A stretch of DNA of 64,000 nucleotides, from assembly GCF_016772475.1 (NCBI RefSeq), contig NZ_CP068595.1:4030001-4094000 (forward strand). Direction: 5' to 3'. The notes beneath the pieces were generated by a model. It worked only from the letters and a program-made list of their open reading frames with translations, was not told the DNA's origin and ran no database searches. Positions 36,117-45,105 of the stretch are shown piece by piece. The DNA comes from Paenibacillus sonchi. GTDB lineage: Bacteria; Bacillota; Bacilli; Paenibacillales; Paenibacillaceae. Numbering within the stretch: the first letter of the stretch is position 1; every line of letters starts with the position of its first letter. The position numbers were made by a program, and so were the translations under genes.

Positions 36117-38444
36117 ATGAACGATTTTAAGCTGTGGTATTCGACCCCTGCATCGGGCTGGTCCCAGGGATTGCCTCTGGGCAACGGAAGGATAGGCGCA
36201 GTGGTGATGGCTGCCCCGAACCGTGAGGTGTGGAGCATAAGCGAGGCCACCTACTGGTCGGGACAGCCCGATCCGGAGCCGGCTTTTGCAGGGGGCAAGG
36301 ATGTGCTGGAAGAAATGCGGCGGCATTTTTTTGCCGGAGATTATGAGGCGGGTGACCGTCTTGCCAAGCGGTATCTGCAGCCGAAGAAGCAGAATTTCGG
36401 CACGAATCTCGGAGTATGCGAGGTTGTCATTGCTTTTGCAGAGCAGAATCAGGAGTCCGGGGAAGCCGGAAGCTTTCGGCGAGAGCTGGATTTGACAAGC
36501 GCAGTGGCAGGAGCGGTCTGTCAGGGAAACGGATCAACACTGTACCGTGAGGTCTTCGCCTCGCATGCGGATCATCTGGTGGCCTCTAGAATTTGGAGCG
36601 GTCATCCGGGTGGCGTATCTTTTACACTGGGTCTGAAGGGGGGGACTGCATCGTTCTCAGTCTCAGGTGTGGACGACGGCACACTGGAATTCAAAGGCCG
36701 GGCGATAGAAGCCATACACAGCAATGGGGCTTGCGGAGTATGGGCCAAGGGTTTGGTTAAGGTGTCCGTATCCGGCGGTACGGTTCATAGCAGGGATGGC
36801 CGGATTACGGTCACTGGAGCGGATGAGGCACAGATTTATTTTGCCGTTAGCACCGATTACCGCCGTAATGGGGCGGACTGGGAAGCGAAGAGCTGCCATA
36901 CGCTTGAGCAGGCGATTGCCAAAGGTTATGACCAGCTTAGAAAGGAACATATCGCAGATTACACACAGCAATACAGCAAAGTGAATATACAGCTGGGTCT
37001 TTCAGGCAAGACCAGTCTCCCTACAGATCAACGCATTCAATTACTAGCCAAGGAAGGCGGTGCGGATGATCCGCAGCTGTTCGCCCTGTTCCTGCAATAC
37101 GGACGTTATCTGACTATCGCCGGCTCACGGGGGGATTCTCCGCTGCCTATGCATCTTCAGGGCATCTGGAATGATGGGGAAGCCTGCCGGATGGGCTGGA
37201 GCTGCGACTATCACCTGGACATCAACACCCAGATGAACTATTATCCTACGGAGATTACGAACCTGGGGGACAGCCATCTTCCATTGATGCGTTATATTGA
37301 AGATCTGGCACAGGCGGGAAGATCCACCGCCCGTAATTTATATGGCAGCGAAGGTTGGGTCGCGCATGTATTCTCGAACATCTGGGGGTTCACGCTTCCG
37401 GGCTGGGAGACTTCATGGGGGCTCAATGTCACAGGCGGGCTGTGGCTCGCGACACACCTGATCGAGCATTATGAATATAGCCGGAACCGTGAATTTCTGG
37501 AGCGTCACGCTTATCCTGTGCTCAAAGAGGCTGCGGTCTTCTTCCTGGACTACATGAGTATTCATCCCAAGTACGGCTGGCTGGTGACCGGACCCTCCAA
37601 CTCGCCGGAGAACAGTTTCTACCCCGGCGATCCCGGTGAGGGTGCCCAGCAGTTATCTATGGGACCAACCATGGATCAAATACTGGTGCGTGAGCTGTTC
37701 GAATTCTGCCTAAAGTCAGCGGAGCTGCTGAAGAGGGACGAAGAGCTGCAGCAGAAGCTGCATGAAGCGATATTCAAGCTGCCGCCGCTTCAAATCGGCA
37801 AGAGAGGGCAGCTGCAGGAATGGCTGGAGGATTATGCGGAGGCGCAGCCGGAGCACCGGCACCTGTCCCATTTGTTTGCCCTGTATCCCGGCAATCAGAT
37901 TACACCGGACCGGACACCGGAGCTTAGCAGGGCAGTGAGAGTCACGCTGGAGAACCGGATGCTCCAGGATGAGCTGGAGGATGTGGAATTCACAGCAGCC
38001 TTGTTCGGGCTCGGCTTTGCCAGGCTGCATGACGGGGAGAAGGCCTACAAGCATGTCTCCCACTTGATCGGCAGCCTGTGCTTCGATAATCTGTTCACCT
38101 ACTCCAAATCGGGCATTGCGGGAGCGGAGAGCAATATCTTTGTTATCGACGGGAATTTCGGCGGGACGGCAGTCATTGCAGAAATGCTGCTGCAAAGCCG
38201 CGCGCATGAGATTCATTTGCTGCCTGCACTTCCTGAGGCATGGAATACAGGCTCGGTGTCCGGGCTGCGGGCCAAGGGGAATGCCGAAGTGGATATATTC
38301 TGGGAGGAAGGCCAGTTAAGCACAGCTCAGCTTCGCACCTTCACGCCGGGCATGGTAACAGTCCGCTCGGGTGGACACCGGATCACCTTCTATGCCGAAG
38401 CTGGCGGAAGCTATACATTAAACCGCCGTTTGGAGCGGCTGTAG
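36117..38444 (+). CDS. GH95 alpha-L-fucosidase (or alpha-galactosidase)
   Basis: 775-aa enzyme of GH95. Seen: LWYSTPASGWSQGLPLGNGRIGAVV at the N-terminus (given as two blocks LWYSTPASGW and GLPLGNGRIGAVV), EATYWSG, then in the alpha/alpha barrel HLDINTQMNYYPTE, GPSNSPEN and HRHLSHLFALYPG, all GH95 landmarks. The frame is open from 36024 but ATG 36117 has AGGAGAATATGGG upstream and begins at the conserved N-terminus. No signal peptide, so it acts on imported oligosaccharides. Most GH95 enzymes release alpha-1,2-fucose by inversion; a few act on galactose. It closes the glycan region with the SGNH esterase and transporter. Confidence 0.93.
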   Translation: MNDFKLWYSTPASGWSQGLPLGNGRIGAVVMAAPNREVWSISEATYWSGQPDPEPAFAGGKDVLEEMRRHFFAGDYEAGDRLAKRYLQPKKQNFGTNLGVCEVVIAFAEQNQESGEAGSFRRELDLTSAVAGAVCQGNGSTLYREVFASHADHLVASRIWSGHPGGVSFTLGLKGGTASFSVSGVDDGTLEFKGRAIEAIHSNGACGVWAKGLVKVSVSGGTVHSRDGRITVTGADEAQIYFAVSTDYRRNGADWEAKSCHTLEQAIAKGYDQLRKEHIADYTQQYSKVNIQLGLSGKTSLPTDQRIQLLAKEGGADDPQLFALFLQYGRYLTIAGSRGDSPLPMHLQGIWNDGEACRMGWSCDYHLDINTQMNYYPTEITNLGDSHLPLMRYIEDLAQAGRSTARNLYGSEGWVAHVFSNIWGFTLPGWETSWGLNVTGGLWLATHLIEHYEYSRNREFLERHAYPVLKEAAVFFLDYMSIHPKYGWLVTGPSNSPENSFYPGDPGEGAQQLSMGPTMDQILVRELFEFCLKSAELLKRDEELQQKLHEAIFKLPPLQIGKRGQLQEWLEDYAEAQPEHRHLSHLFALYPGNQITPDRTPELSRAVRVTLENRMLQDELEDVEFTAALFGLGFARLHDGEKAYKHVSHLIGSLCFDNLFTYSKSGIAGAESNIFVIDGNFGGTAVIAEMLLQSRAHEIHLLPALPEAWNTGSVSGLRAKGNAEVDIFWEEGQLSTAQLRTFTPGMVTVRSGGHRITFYAEAGGSYTLNRRLERL

Positions 38445-38448
38445 GGAG

Positions 38449-38479
38449 AACGGGGAGGGGTGATCTTGCCCCCGTTTTT
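38449..38479 (+). terminator. Intrinsic terminator after the GH95 gene
   Basis: AACGGGG (38449-38455) pairs with CCCCGTT (38470-38476), ending in five T. Confidence 0.8.
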
Positions 38480-38514
38480 CTCTGTCTGCCGGCTTTGTCC
38501 AGTATAAGTGCTCG

Positions 38515-38587
38515 GCTATAAGCTGCATCTCCCGGCAAAGCTGCTGTTGTCTGCTATAAGCTGATTTCCCGGCAAAGCTGCTGTTGT
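38515..38587. repeat. Two tandem 36-bp units
   Basis: GCTATAAGCTG...TCCCGGCAAAGCTGCTGTTGT at 38515-38550 and again at 38553-38587, nearly identical. Non-coding. Confidence 0.85.
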
Positions 38588-38645
38588 TAATCCCCCTTTA
38601 CTCGCGGTTTCGCGCATGTGTTTTTCTCCATGTTCGATTTGGCTG

Positions 38646-38845
38646 TGCTAAGTGGAATTTGTACCACTAATTTGTGCCTCTTCGGCCTTTTTGCAGATGC
38701 TAAGTGGATTTAGTACCACTAATTTCGCCGAAATCGGCTCCGGCTGGTGGATCCGGGAGAATTAAGGATACTTTTTCCACTTAGCACAGCGGATTCAGCT
38801 GGTGTAGCTGATTTAAGTGTCCTTTTTACAACTAATGACGGTCAA
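38646..38845. repeat. AGTGGAAAAAGT-family repeats, second locus
   Basis: TGCTAAGTGGAATTTGTACC at 38646 and TGCTAAGTGGATTTAGTACC at 38698, 52 bp apart, each followed by ACTAATTT; then inverted relatives at 38767-38787 (ATACTTTTTCCACTTAGCA) and 38814-38836. Same core as at 30218-30501. The whole 38480-39029 gap carries no gene that I can support. Confidence 0.85.
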
Positions 38846-39029
38846 TTGAAAGAGCTGTTGGTCTGCAGAAGCATTCCCTTCACCTGTGGCAGTCCAGCCC
38901 GCAGGTCTTTCCACAATGTAACCGGGCGGGGTGCCTGCATCCTGCACTGCCCAAAAGTCACAGTGAAAAGGCTGAACATCCCTTATCATAGGAGAAACCA
39001 AATTAGCGTGAGAAGGGAAGGATGAAACC

Positions 39030-39485
39030 TTGCTGACAATTTGCTCAGCCGGAATAGAGGATTTGGAAGCCATGAGCGCGCTGCTTAGCGAGCTGTTCGC
39101 CCTGGAGGCCGATTTTGCCGGTGCCATCAATACGGATAAGCAGAAGGCCGGGCTGGAGCTGATTCTGAACCATCCGGACCGGGGCGTACTAATGCTGCTG
39201 AAGAGAGATGTAAAAGTAGTGGGGATGGTGAACCTGGCTTTTGGCTTCAGCACCTTTGAAGGCGGGCCGGTCATCATGCTGGAGGATTTTATTGTCTCTG
39301 CGGCTGAGCGCGGAAGAGGGAGCGGCCGGTTTTTCATGGACCGGATTGCCGAGTATGCGAAGGCGAACGGTTTTTTGCGGATCACGCTGCTCGCTGACGC
39401 CGGTAATGCACGGGCGCTGCATTTTTACGAGGCTGCGGGCTACCGGTATTCCAATATGAAATGTCTGCGGCTGGGACTAAATTAA
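39030..39485 (+). CDS. GNAT family N-acetyltransferase
   Basis: 151-aa acetyltransferase. Motif A region FIVSAAERGRGSGRFFMDRIAEYAK binds acetyl-CoA (R/Q-x-x-G-x-G/A type), and motif B is LLADAGNARALHFYEAAGYRYSN. TTG start with GGGAAGGATG upstream; no in-frame ATG fits. Cytosolic; substrate unknown, with no helpful neighbours. Isolated between repeat-rich gaps. Confidence 0.9.
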   Translation: MLTICSAGIEDLEAMSALLSELFALEADFAGAINTDKQKAGLELILNHPDRGVLMLLKRDVKVVGMVNLAFGFSTFEGGPVIMLEDFIVSAAERGRGSGRFFMDRIAEYAKANGFLRITLLADAGNARALHFYEAAGYRYSNMKCLRLGLN

Positions 39486-39587
39486 GAATTCCGGCTAGAG
39501 GGTCCGCTGACTGTCTAGTGAAGTGATTTACCGGGGCAATCTGCCGCACTTTCAGCAGCAGAATGCTCCCGGCTCAGCCGGAAAACA

Positions 39588-39731
39588 AAATCTGCTGCAT
39601 TCTGTACAGCAGATTTCTGAGAAAAGGCCCTGTGGAGGCGAAATCACAGAAATCAATTGCACGAAATACAGCAGATCGAGATTTACCGCAGTAATATACG
39701 CTTTTTATTGCACAAAATGCAATCATATGAG
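39588..39731. repeat. TGCA-CAGCAGAT repeats with hairpin
   Basis: AAATCTGCTG (39588-39597) pairs perfectly with CAGCAGATTT (39607-39616); on the minus strand it is followed by TGTTTTCC and could end the amidase transcript. Related units start TGCATTCTGTACAGCAGAT (39597), TGCACGAAATACAGCAGAT (39658) and TGCACAAAATGCAAT (39709), spaced 61 and 51 bp. Confidence 0.6.
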
Positions 39732-41231
39732 TTAAGGAAACAGCGGATTCCCCTTCATCCCCACCCATAGCTCCGATTGCTCCAACTGGGCGGCCAGCTG
39801 CAGCAGCAGATCCTCGCGGCCTTTGGAAGCCATCACCTGAACCCCGATCGGCAGGCCTGCCGGTGTAAGATGCAGAGGGACGCTCATTGCGGGCTGACCT
39901 GTCAGGTTGGCCAGTTGGGTAAAAGGTGTATAGGTCAGGCTTGGCTCGAACATCTCGTAGATCATCCGCTGCTGTGCTTCCTTCGGAAGCTCGCTTATAT
40001 GCAGCAAAGCCTCTATTTCCTCCGGCTGCTGGGTAAGCTCTCCGATCTCAGGCGCTGAGTCCGCATTGGCAGGTGTGATATACAGGTCATAGCGGCTCAG
40101 CAGGCCCGCCATTTGCGCAGCGGCCACATCCCATTCGTTCAGGCTGTGCACGAATTCAGCTGCCGTGACCTTTTTACCGGCTTCGCCGAGCACCCAGGTC
40201 ACGATATCCACTTCATGTGCCGCTATGCTGCGTCCCATATCATTCTCCAGAGACATAAACATCGCTGCTACCTCTCCGGCGTTCATCGTATAGTAGTTCT
40301 CCATCAGCCACACGCCGTTTACCGGACTCAGCTTTTCTTCAACCTCATGGCCTTCAGCCTGCAGCCATCTTACGGTCTTCAGCACCGCAGCCACCGCCTC
40401 GCCGGAGACCGGCGTTCCGACAGGGGACGCGGTTGTATAAGCAACCCGCAGCTTGCGCTGCAGGGGCCTCATAAGGTCGTCCCGATAGACGCCCGGATAC
40501 AGCGGCGTCTGAAACGCGGCCTCCGGCTGCAGGGTCTGCAGCAGATCAAGCATGGCCGCGCTGTCGCGCACGGAACGCGTCAGCGCAAAGTCAATCGAGG
40601 CCCCCTGCCACTGGCGGCCGACTCCAGGCCCCACCGGCGTGCGTCCGCGCGTCGGCTTCAGCCCGAACAGGCCGGTGAAGGAGGCAGGGATGCGGATCGA
40701 GCCGCCCCCGTCGCTGGCACCCGCCGCCGGTACGATACCGGAGGCTACCGCTGCGGCGGCCCCGCCGCTGGAGCCTCCCGGCGAGCGGTCCGTGCTCCAG
40801 GGATTCCGGGCAGGCCCGTGCAGGAGCGGCTCGGTGATATTTTTCAGCCCGAATTCGGGGGTATTCGTGTGCCCCAGAGGAATAAAGCCCCCGGCTCTGA
40901 TACGGGCGACGTAATTGGAATCCCGCTTCGCGATATTGTCCTTCAGCAGAAGGGCGCCGGAGGTCAGCGGTTCGCCGCCGATCGCCTGGGAGATATCCTT
41001 CAGCAGAAAGGGGACGCCGGCAAACGGCCGGGACGGATCATCGGGCGGCATCGTGTCGGCTTCCTTCAGAGCCGCTTCGCGGCGGGTGCGGACAACGGCG
41101 TTCAGGAGCGGATTCACTTCGTCCAGTCTGGCGAATGCGGCTTCTACAAGCTCGCGCGGCGAGACTTCGCGGGCCCGGACCAGCGCGGCAAGCCCCAGCG
41201 CATCATAAGTGGAATAAGCGGATAATGTCAT
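39732..41231 (-). CDS. Amidase (amidase signature family)
   Basis: 499-aa hydrolase with the Ser-cisSer-Lys triad: K78 in FLLKDI, cis-Ser about 154-155 in PGGSSGGAAAAVASG, and nucleophile S178 in GASDGGGSIRIPA. GLFGLKPTRGRTP follows, as expected. Length normal. No signal peptide. Probably hydrolyses a carboxylic amide; the substrate cannot be read. A GatA role is unlikely because no gatB or gatC is near. ATG start has a weak GAGG site. Confidence 0.93.
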   Translation of the reverse strand: MTLSAYSTYDALGLAALVRAREVSPRELVEAAFARLDEVNPLLNAVVRTRREAALKEADTMPPDDPSRPFAGVPFLLKDISQAIGGEPLTSGALLLKDNIAKRDSNYVARIRAGGFIPLGHTNTPEFGLKNITEPLLHGPARNPWSTDRSPGGSSGGAAAAVASGIVPAAGASDGGGSIRIPASFTGLFGLKPTRGRTPVGPGVGRQWQGASIDFALTRSVRDSAAMLDLLQTLQPEAAFQTPLYPGVYRDDLMRPLQRKLRVAYTTASPVGTPVSGEAVAAVLKTVRWLQAEGHEVEEKLSPVNGVWLMENYYTMNAGEVAAMFMSLENDMGRSIAAHEVDIVTWVLGEAGKKVTAAEFVHSLNEWDVAAAQMAGLLSRYDLYITPANADSAPEIGELTQQPEEIEALLHISELPKEAQQRMIYEMFEPSLTYTPFTQLANLTGQPAMSVPLHLTPAGLPIGVQVMASKGREDLLLQLAAQLEQSELWVGMKGNPLFP

Positions 41232-41418
41232 GATGATAACCTCTTTTCGGCAGGGACGCTTTAAGCACGGGTCCGCTGATCTTTAGTATTGGAAATCGTG
41301 TCTTGTATGTACCGTGATCTGGTGGGCATGCAGTGATGCTTCTTGCATTATACACCAGACGGCCTTGATTTGAAGAACCGGAGGCGGGCTCTTGTTCCGG
41401 CTGGTGCGGGCTGTGCGC

Positions 41419-41469
41419 AAAAAGGGAAGCACCGCAAGCCGCAAGCCGCTGCTGGTACTCCCCTTTTTT
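41419..41469 (-). terminator. Terminator after the mannanase gene
   Basis: AAAAAGGGAAGCACC pairs with GGTACTCCCCTTTTTT, minor mismatch, good T-run on the minus strand (and on the plus strand). Confidence 0.8.
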
Positions 41470-41518
41470 CACGCTTTGTGGAGGGATTTATATAAACTCA
41501 GATTATATGCGCCCGTGC

Positions 41519-43171
41519 TTAGGGCTGTACACCCGAAACCAGAGTGCCGTTTTGGTACAGGGTAACATGGTCCCATAGGCTGTAGGCTGTTTTGGAGGCA
41601 TCGAAGGAGTAGTCGTTGTTTTCGTTAAAATGACTCCAGTCGCTTTTGAACAAACGAAGCTGAATATCCCCGGTCTGTTCTCCGGGCTGGAGATTTCCCG
41701 CTCCTGAGGTAAAGCCGACTTCCACGTAGGAATCTGCAGACGCGGCATTTGCCGTTCCAAAGGTAAGCGTTAGATTGGCCGTACCCGGCTGTGCCCAATC
41801 TATTGCGCCGTTTAGCGCCTGTACCCCGTCTTTGGTGAAATAGTAACGGAGCTTCAGCCCGCTTAGACTGACGGCGGAACCGCCGTTGTTTGTGATATTG
41901 AAATGGGGCTTGATCTGGTTGTCGTTCACATTCGTATCCGCCGCCCGGTAGTACAGTGCAAGCGCTCCGGGTGTTTCTGTTGGAGTCGCGGTTGGTGTAG
42001 CGGTTGCAGTCGGCGTAGCGGTCGCGGTCGGTGTAGCAGTAGGAGTTGCAGTTGGTGTAGCTGTAGCCGTAGGTGTTGCAGTAGGTGTCACGGTAGCCGT
42101 TGGTGAAGGTGAAGGTGTAGGTGTAGGTGTTGTCCCGTTGTCGGGTACAGGCACGTAACCAGGAGTGGTGTAGATTTTGTTGAGCACTGAAGTTGCCTTT
42201 GTGCCATAGGGGCCGTTCACAACGGATTTCCCCCAATCCGACAGGGTGCCGGCGGGACCGCTCGCCAAATCGAGATATTCGACCCCGCCGCCGTTTCCGT
42301 ACCAGGACCATGCCAGCCAGCCGACCCCTTTTTCCTGCGAATAGCTCATAATGGCTGCTTCATCGACGTCTCCGCCCGAATGCTTCCAGCCGAACTCCCC
42401 GATGATGACCGGCACGCCAATGGCCAGGGCATTGTCAATATTGCTTTTTACCGTGGCGGCTGACCCGCCGGAATATTCGTACATATGAATGGAGAAGATC
42501 GTATTCGCAAGGGGATCAGAATTGAACACGGCATTCCCGCTTGTAAAAATAGAGGATGTGTACTGTCCCCAGCCTGCAGCATCGACGACCAGAGTATTTT
42601 TGATGCCGGCTGCCCGGAGGGCCGGGATGGCGGACTGATAGCCGCTGGCCCAGGCCGGCGTGCTCCAGGAGCCGAACCATTCGTTAGCGATATTGACGAT
42701 GACCCGGTCTTCCTTGCCGATGAGGACATCCTTGATGCTGATCCAATAATTGACGGCTGCGTTCAGCGTGGAAGTGTTATCAGAACCCGTCGCATCATGC
42801 ACCTCAAGCATGGCGGTCAGCTTATACTGGTCGCAGAGCGCCAGGATGTTCTGCACATCGGACAAGCTGTCAGGGGACCACTGGCCCCCATTGGAGAGTA
42901 CGATACGGACTGTATTTGCGCCAGTAGCCGCAATCGCGGGAATGGCAGCCGCCAGGTCGTTTTTGTACCAGGTGTGCGCATGATTTACGCCTCGCATGAC
43001 AAAAGGGCTGCCAGTGGCATCTATTAACTTGGTACCGCTTACATGAAAACCCTTGACTGAAGTTCCTGCTGCTGCCGCCTGCTTCTGTGGGATCGAGAGG
43101 GAGAGGATAAGGATAAACGTTAGAGCCAAAATACCAATGATCCGGATTGAACAGTGCTTACTCGCTTGCAT
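41519..43171 (-). CDS. Secreted GH5 beta-mannanase (or endoglucanase) with CBM3
   Basis: 550-aa secreted enzyme. Signal peptide about residues 1-36 (hydrophobic, ending AAAAG). GH5 domain about 37-340: MRGVNHAHTWY, acid/base E164 in NIANEW, HMYEYSGG and nucleophile E259 in VIIGEFGW. The pattern matches GH5 subfamily 8 mannanases best, though endoglucanase cannot be excluded. A Pro-Thr-Ala linker built of repeated TPTAT units (about 345-400) follows, then a family 3 cellulose-binding module (residues about 400-550) with IKPHFNITNNGG and LKLRYYFTKDG. It cuts mannan outside the cell, supplying oligomers for the GH130 operon. ATG has GGAGGAACTATCC upstream. Confidence 0.92.
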   Translation of the reverse strand: MQASKHCSIRIIGILALTFILILSLSIPQKQAAAAGTSVKGFHVSGTKLIDATGSPFVMRGVNHAHTWYKNDLAAAIPAIAATGANTVRIVLSNGGQWSPDSLSDVQNILALCDQYKLTAMLEVHDATGSDNTSTLNAAVNYWISIKDVLIGKEDRVIVNIANEWFGSWSTPAWASGYQSAIPALRAAGIKNTLVVDAAGWGQYTSSIFTSGNAVFNSDPLANTIFSIHMYEYSGGSAATVKSNIDNALAIGVPVIIGEFGWKHSGGDVDEAAIMSYSQEKGVGWLAWSWYGNGGGVEYLDLASGPAGTLSDWGKSVVNGPYGTKATSVLNKIYTTPGYVPVPDNGTTPTPTPSPSPTATVTPTATPTATATPTATPTATPTATATPTATATPTATPTETPGALALYYRAADTNVNDNQIKPHFNITNNGGSAVSLSGLKLRYYFTKDGVQALNGAIDWAQPGTANLTLTFGTANAASADSYVEVGFTSGAGNLQPGEQTGDIQLRLFKSDWSHFNENNDYSFDASKTAYSLWDHVTLYQNGTLVSGVQP

Positions 43172-43277
43172 GGATAGTTCCTCCTTATAACGGATTTGGA
43201 TTTGCTATCTATATCTGCATACTCCCAGAAGTGTGTGCGGTACGCGGCCAGACCACCTCCAATACCCATATATATCC

Positions 43278-43306
43278 AATATAACATATGAATATTTGTT
43301 TTGTAA
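43278..43306 (-). promoter_or_regulatory. Promoter of the mannanase gene
   Basis: Minus strand TTACAA (43306-43301), 17-bp spacer, TATATT (43283-43278), about 110 bp upstream of the ATG in an AT-rich stretch. Confidence 0.6.
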
Positions 43307-43357
43307 TCACTATAAAAAAATAATAACAAAATAAAAAAAGTTCAAATTTAAAAAGGA

Positions 43358-43386
43358 TTGTCATAGCAGGCGATTAAACCTAAAAT
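43358..43386 (+). promoter_or_regulatory. Promoter of the Btr-like regulator gene
   Basis: TTGTCA (43358-43363), 17-bp spacer, TAAAAT (43381-43386), immediately followed by a Fur box. Confidence 0.75.
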
Positions 43387-43390
43387 GTAG

Positions 43391-43405
43391 TGAGAACTAT
43401 TCTCA
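43391..43405 (+). promoter_or_regulatory. Fur box 1
   Basis: TGAGAACTATTCTCA, a perfect palindrome close to the Bacillus Fur consensus TGATAATNATTATCA, placed at the expected transcription start. Predicts iron repression of the regulator. Confidence 0.75.
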
Positions 43406-43420
43406 AATGGAGGGCGAAAT

Positions 43421-44994
43421 ATGAACGACATGCATCTGGAGATGTCCGGCTATCTCTACAGGCTTTCCGGACGGCTTTCGCCGGGCGGGGCCGGTTATCT
43501 TCATTCACTGCTGCTGCTGTCCGGTAAAACGGAGAGTTTTGTCCGGCCTATCCGCCGTCCGAAAATGCTTCAGACCGCAATGATTATTCCGCCAGGGGCT
43601 GACCTTTCAGCCTTCACCGGGGGCTGGGAGCGAATTCTGGTATTAAGTTTTTCTATGCTTCAGGAGAGCCCGGGCGGGCGGCATGTTCCGGTCTGTCTGG
43701 AGCAGCCCATTGAGTTCAGTCCAGTCCCGGGGTGCTCGCTGATGGATATCGGAATGGAAATCAGTGAAAAGCTGGATGGAGATGCGCCGCAGCGCATGAA
43801 GGCAAACATCCTGTTCCAGGAACTGCTGCTTGCCTTGTTCGAAGGGTCCTCCGGCCCGAATGAATCCGCTCAGGAACGGGCTATTGCCCAAACCGTTGAA
43901 TACATGCACCGCAATTATCACCGCAGCGTCAGCCGGGAACAACTGGCAGAAGTGGCGGGGATGAGCGCCGATTACTATTCCAGGTTATTCAAAAAAAGCT
44001 GGGCCAGACACCGGTTGAATTCCTCACCGGAATCCGGCTGAAGCACGCCAAGCAGGCGCTGCTCTCCACCAAAGAATCCTTCCGCGCCATTGCCCAGAGC
44101 GTCGGTTTTGCCGATGAGTTCTATTTCAGCCGTAAATTCAGGACAGCGACAGGAGTGTCCCCCTCCCATTATGTCCGCCAGGTTAAGGCTGCACAGCGGA
44201 TTGTTTCCCTGCAGCATCATTTGACCGGACATCTGCTGGCGCTGGGCATCAAGCCGTATGCCGCTTTGGTCAACAGCTATTACCCGCTCAGGTTGAAGGA
44301 GGTACGGGACATTGGCCATTTCCGTCCCGATCTGGACAAGCTGGCAGCGGTGGAGCCGGATCTTATTTTTACCTGTGAGGTGTACGACGAGGAGACGCAG
44401 CAGAAATCCAGAATGTTCGAGCACATTGCCCAGACGGTCACGATTCCATTTTTCGAGGATTGGCGTACACAATTGCGCAAGGTGGCGATTGCCACCGGGA
44501 GGGAAAAAGAAGCCGAGGACTGGCTGCAGCATTATGAGCTTAAGGCACAGCAGACGCGAGCGGCTCTTTCACCTTTTACGGAGGGCAAGTCGGTGCTCAT
44601 TGTAGGGGTAGGCAACGGGAGAATATGCCTGTTCGGCCATAGAAATGTAGGTGCGGTCCTGTACGGGGATTTGGGGCTTCAGGCCCCTGACGGCCTTGGC
44701 GACATCCGGTTGTACCGGGAGATTGACTATAGTGAGATTTATAGCTATGATCCGGACATTCTGCTGCTGACCAGCTTTCGCAACGACGGCAGCCCGCTGA
44801 CGAAGCTGGCAATCCGGGAAAAAATCCGGCAGATTGAAAGCGATCCCCGCTGGATGGCTATGAAAGCGGTGCGCAGCAGCAAGGTCTACTCCTTATTTGA
44901 GGAACAGCATTTATATACCCTGTACTCCGCATATTCGCATAATTTGCTGCTGGATAAGCTCCTGGAGCTGTGGAGGACGGAATTGTCCAAATAA
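43421..44994 (+). CDS. Btr-like AraC regulator fused to siderophore-binding domain (frame broken at an A7 run)
   Basis: About 524 aa once corrected. N-terminal region, then AraC DNA-binding domain (SREQLAEVAGMSADYYSRLFKK, then FRAIAQSVGFADEFYFSRKF), then from about residue 265 a periplasmic-binding-protein-like domain (LLALGIKPYAALVNSYY, EPDLIFTCEV, YDPDILLLTSF). This is the layout of B. subtilis Btr, which activates feuABC when bound to Fe-bacillibactin. The frame breaks in seven A at 43991-43997; one more A gives FKKKLGQTPVEFLTGIRLKHA. I treat it as intact. It is followed by the matching uptake operon, so it is probably its activator. No signal peptide: it senses imported siderophore in the cytosol. 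Confidence 0.88.
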
Positions 44995-45044
44995 TGAACG
45001 CAAACGGCTATGTTCACCCCACGCTCTTTTTCTATAATTAATAA

Positions 45045-45059
45045 TGAGAATCAATATCA
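45045..45059 (+). promoter_or_regulatory. Fur box 2
   Basis: TGAGAATCAATATCA, 13 of 15 positions as in TGATAATNATTATCA. TATAAT at 45033-45038 lies just upstream as a likely -10. Upstream of the siderophore-binding lipoprotein gene. Confidence 0.8.
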
Positions 45060-45105
45060 TTTACAAAATTCTCATAACTATAGAGAAAACGGGGGAGTAA
45101 AGTCA

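Noticed and set aside
40113..41225. 370-aa open frame on the plus strand
   Set aside because: Antisense of the amidase; composition rich in Arg/Gly/His, no family resemblance.
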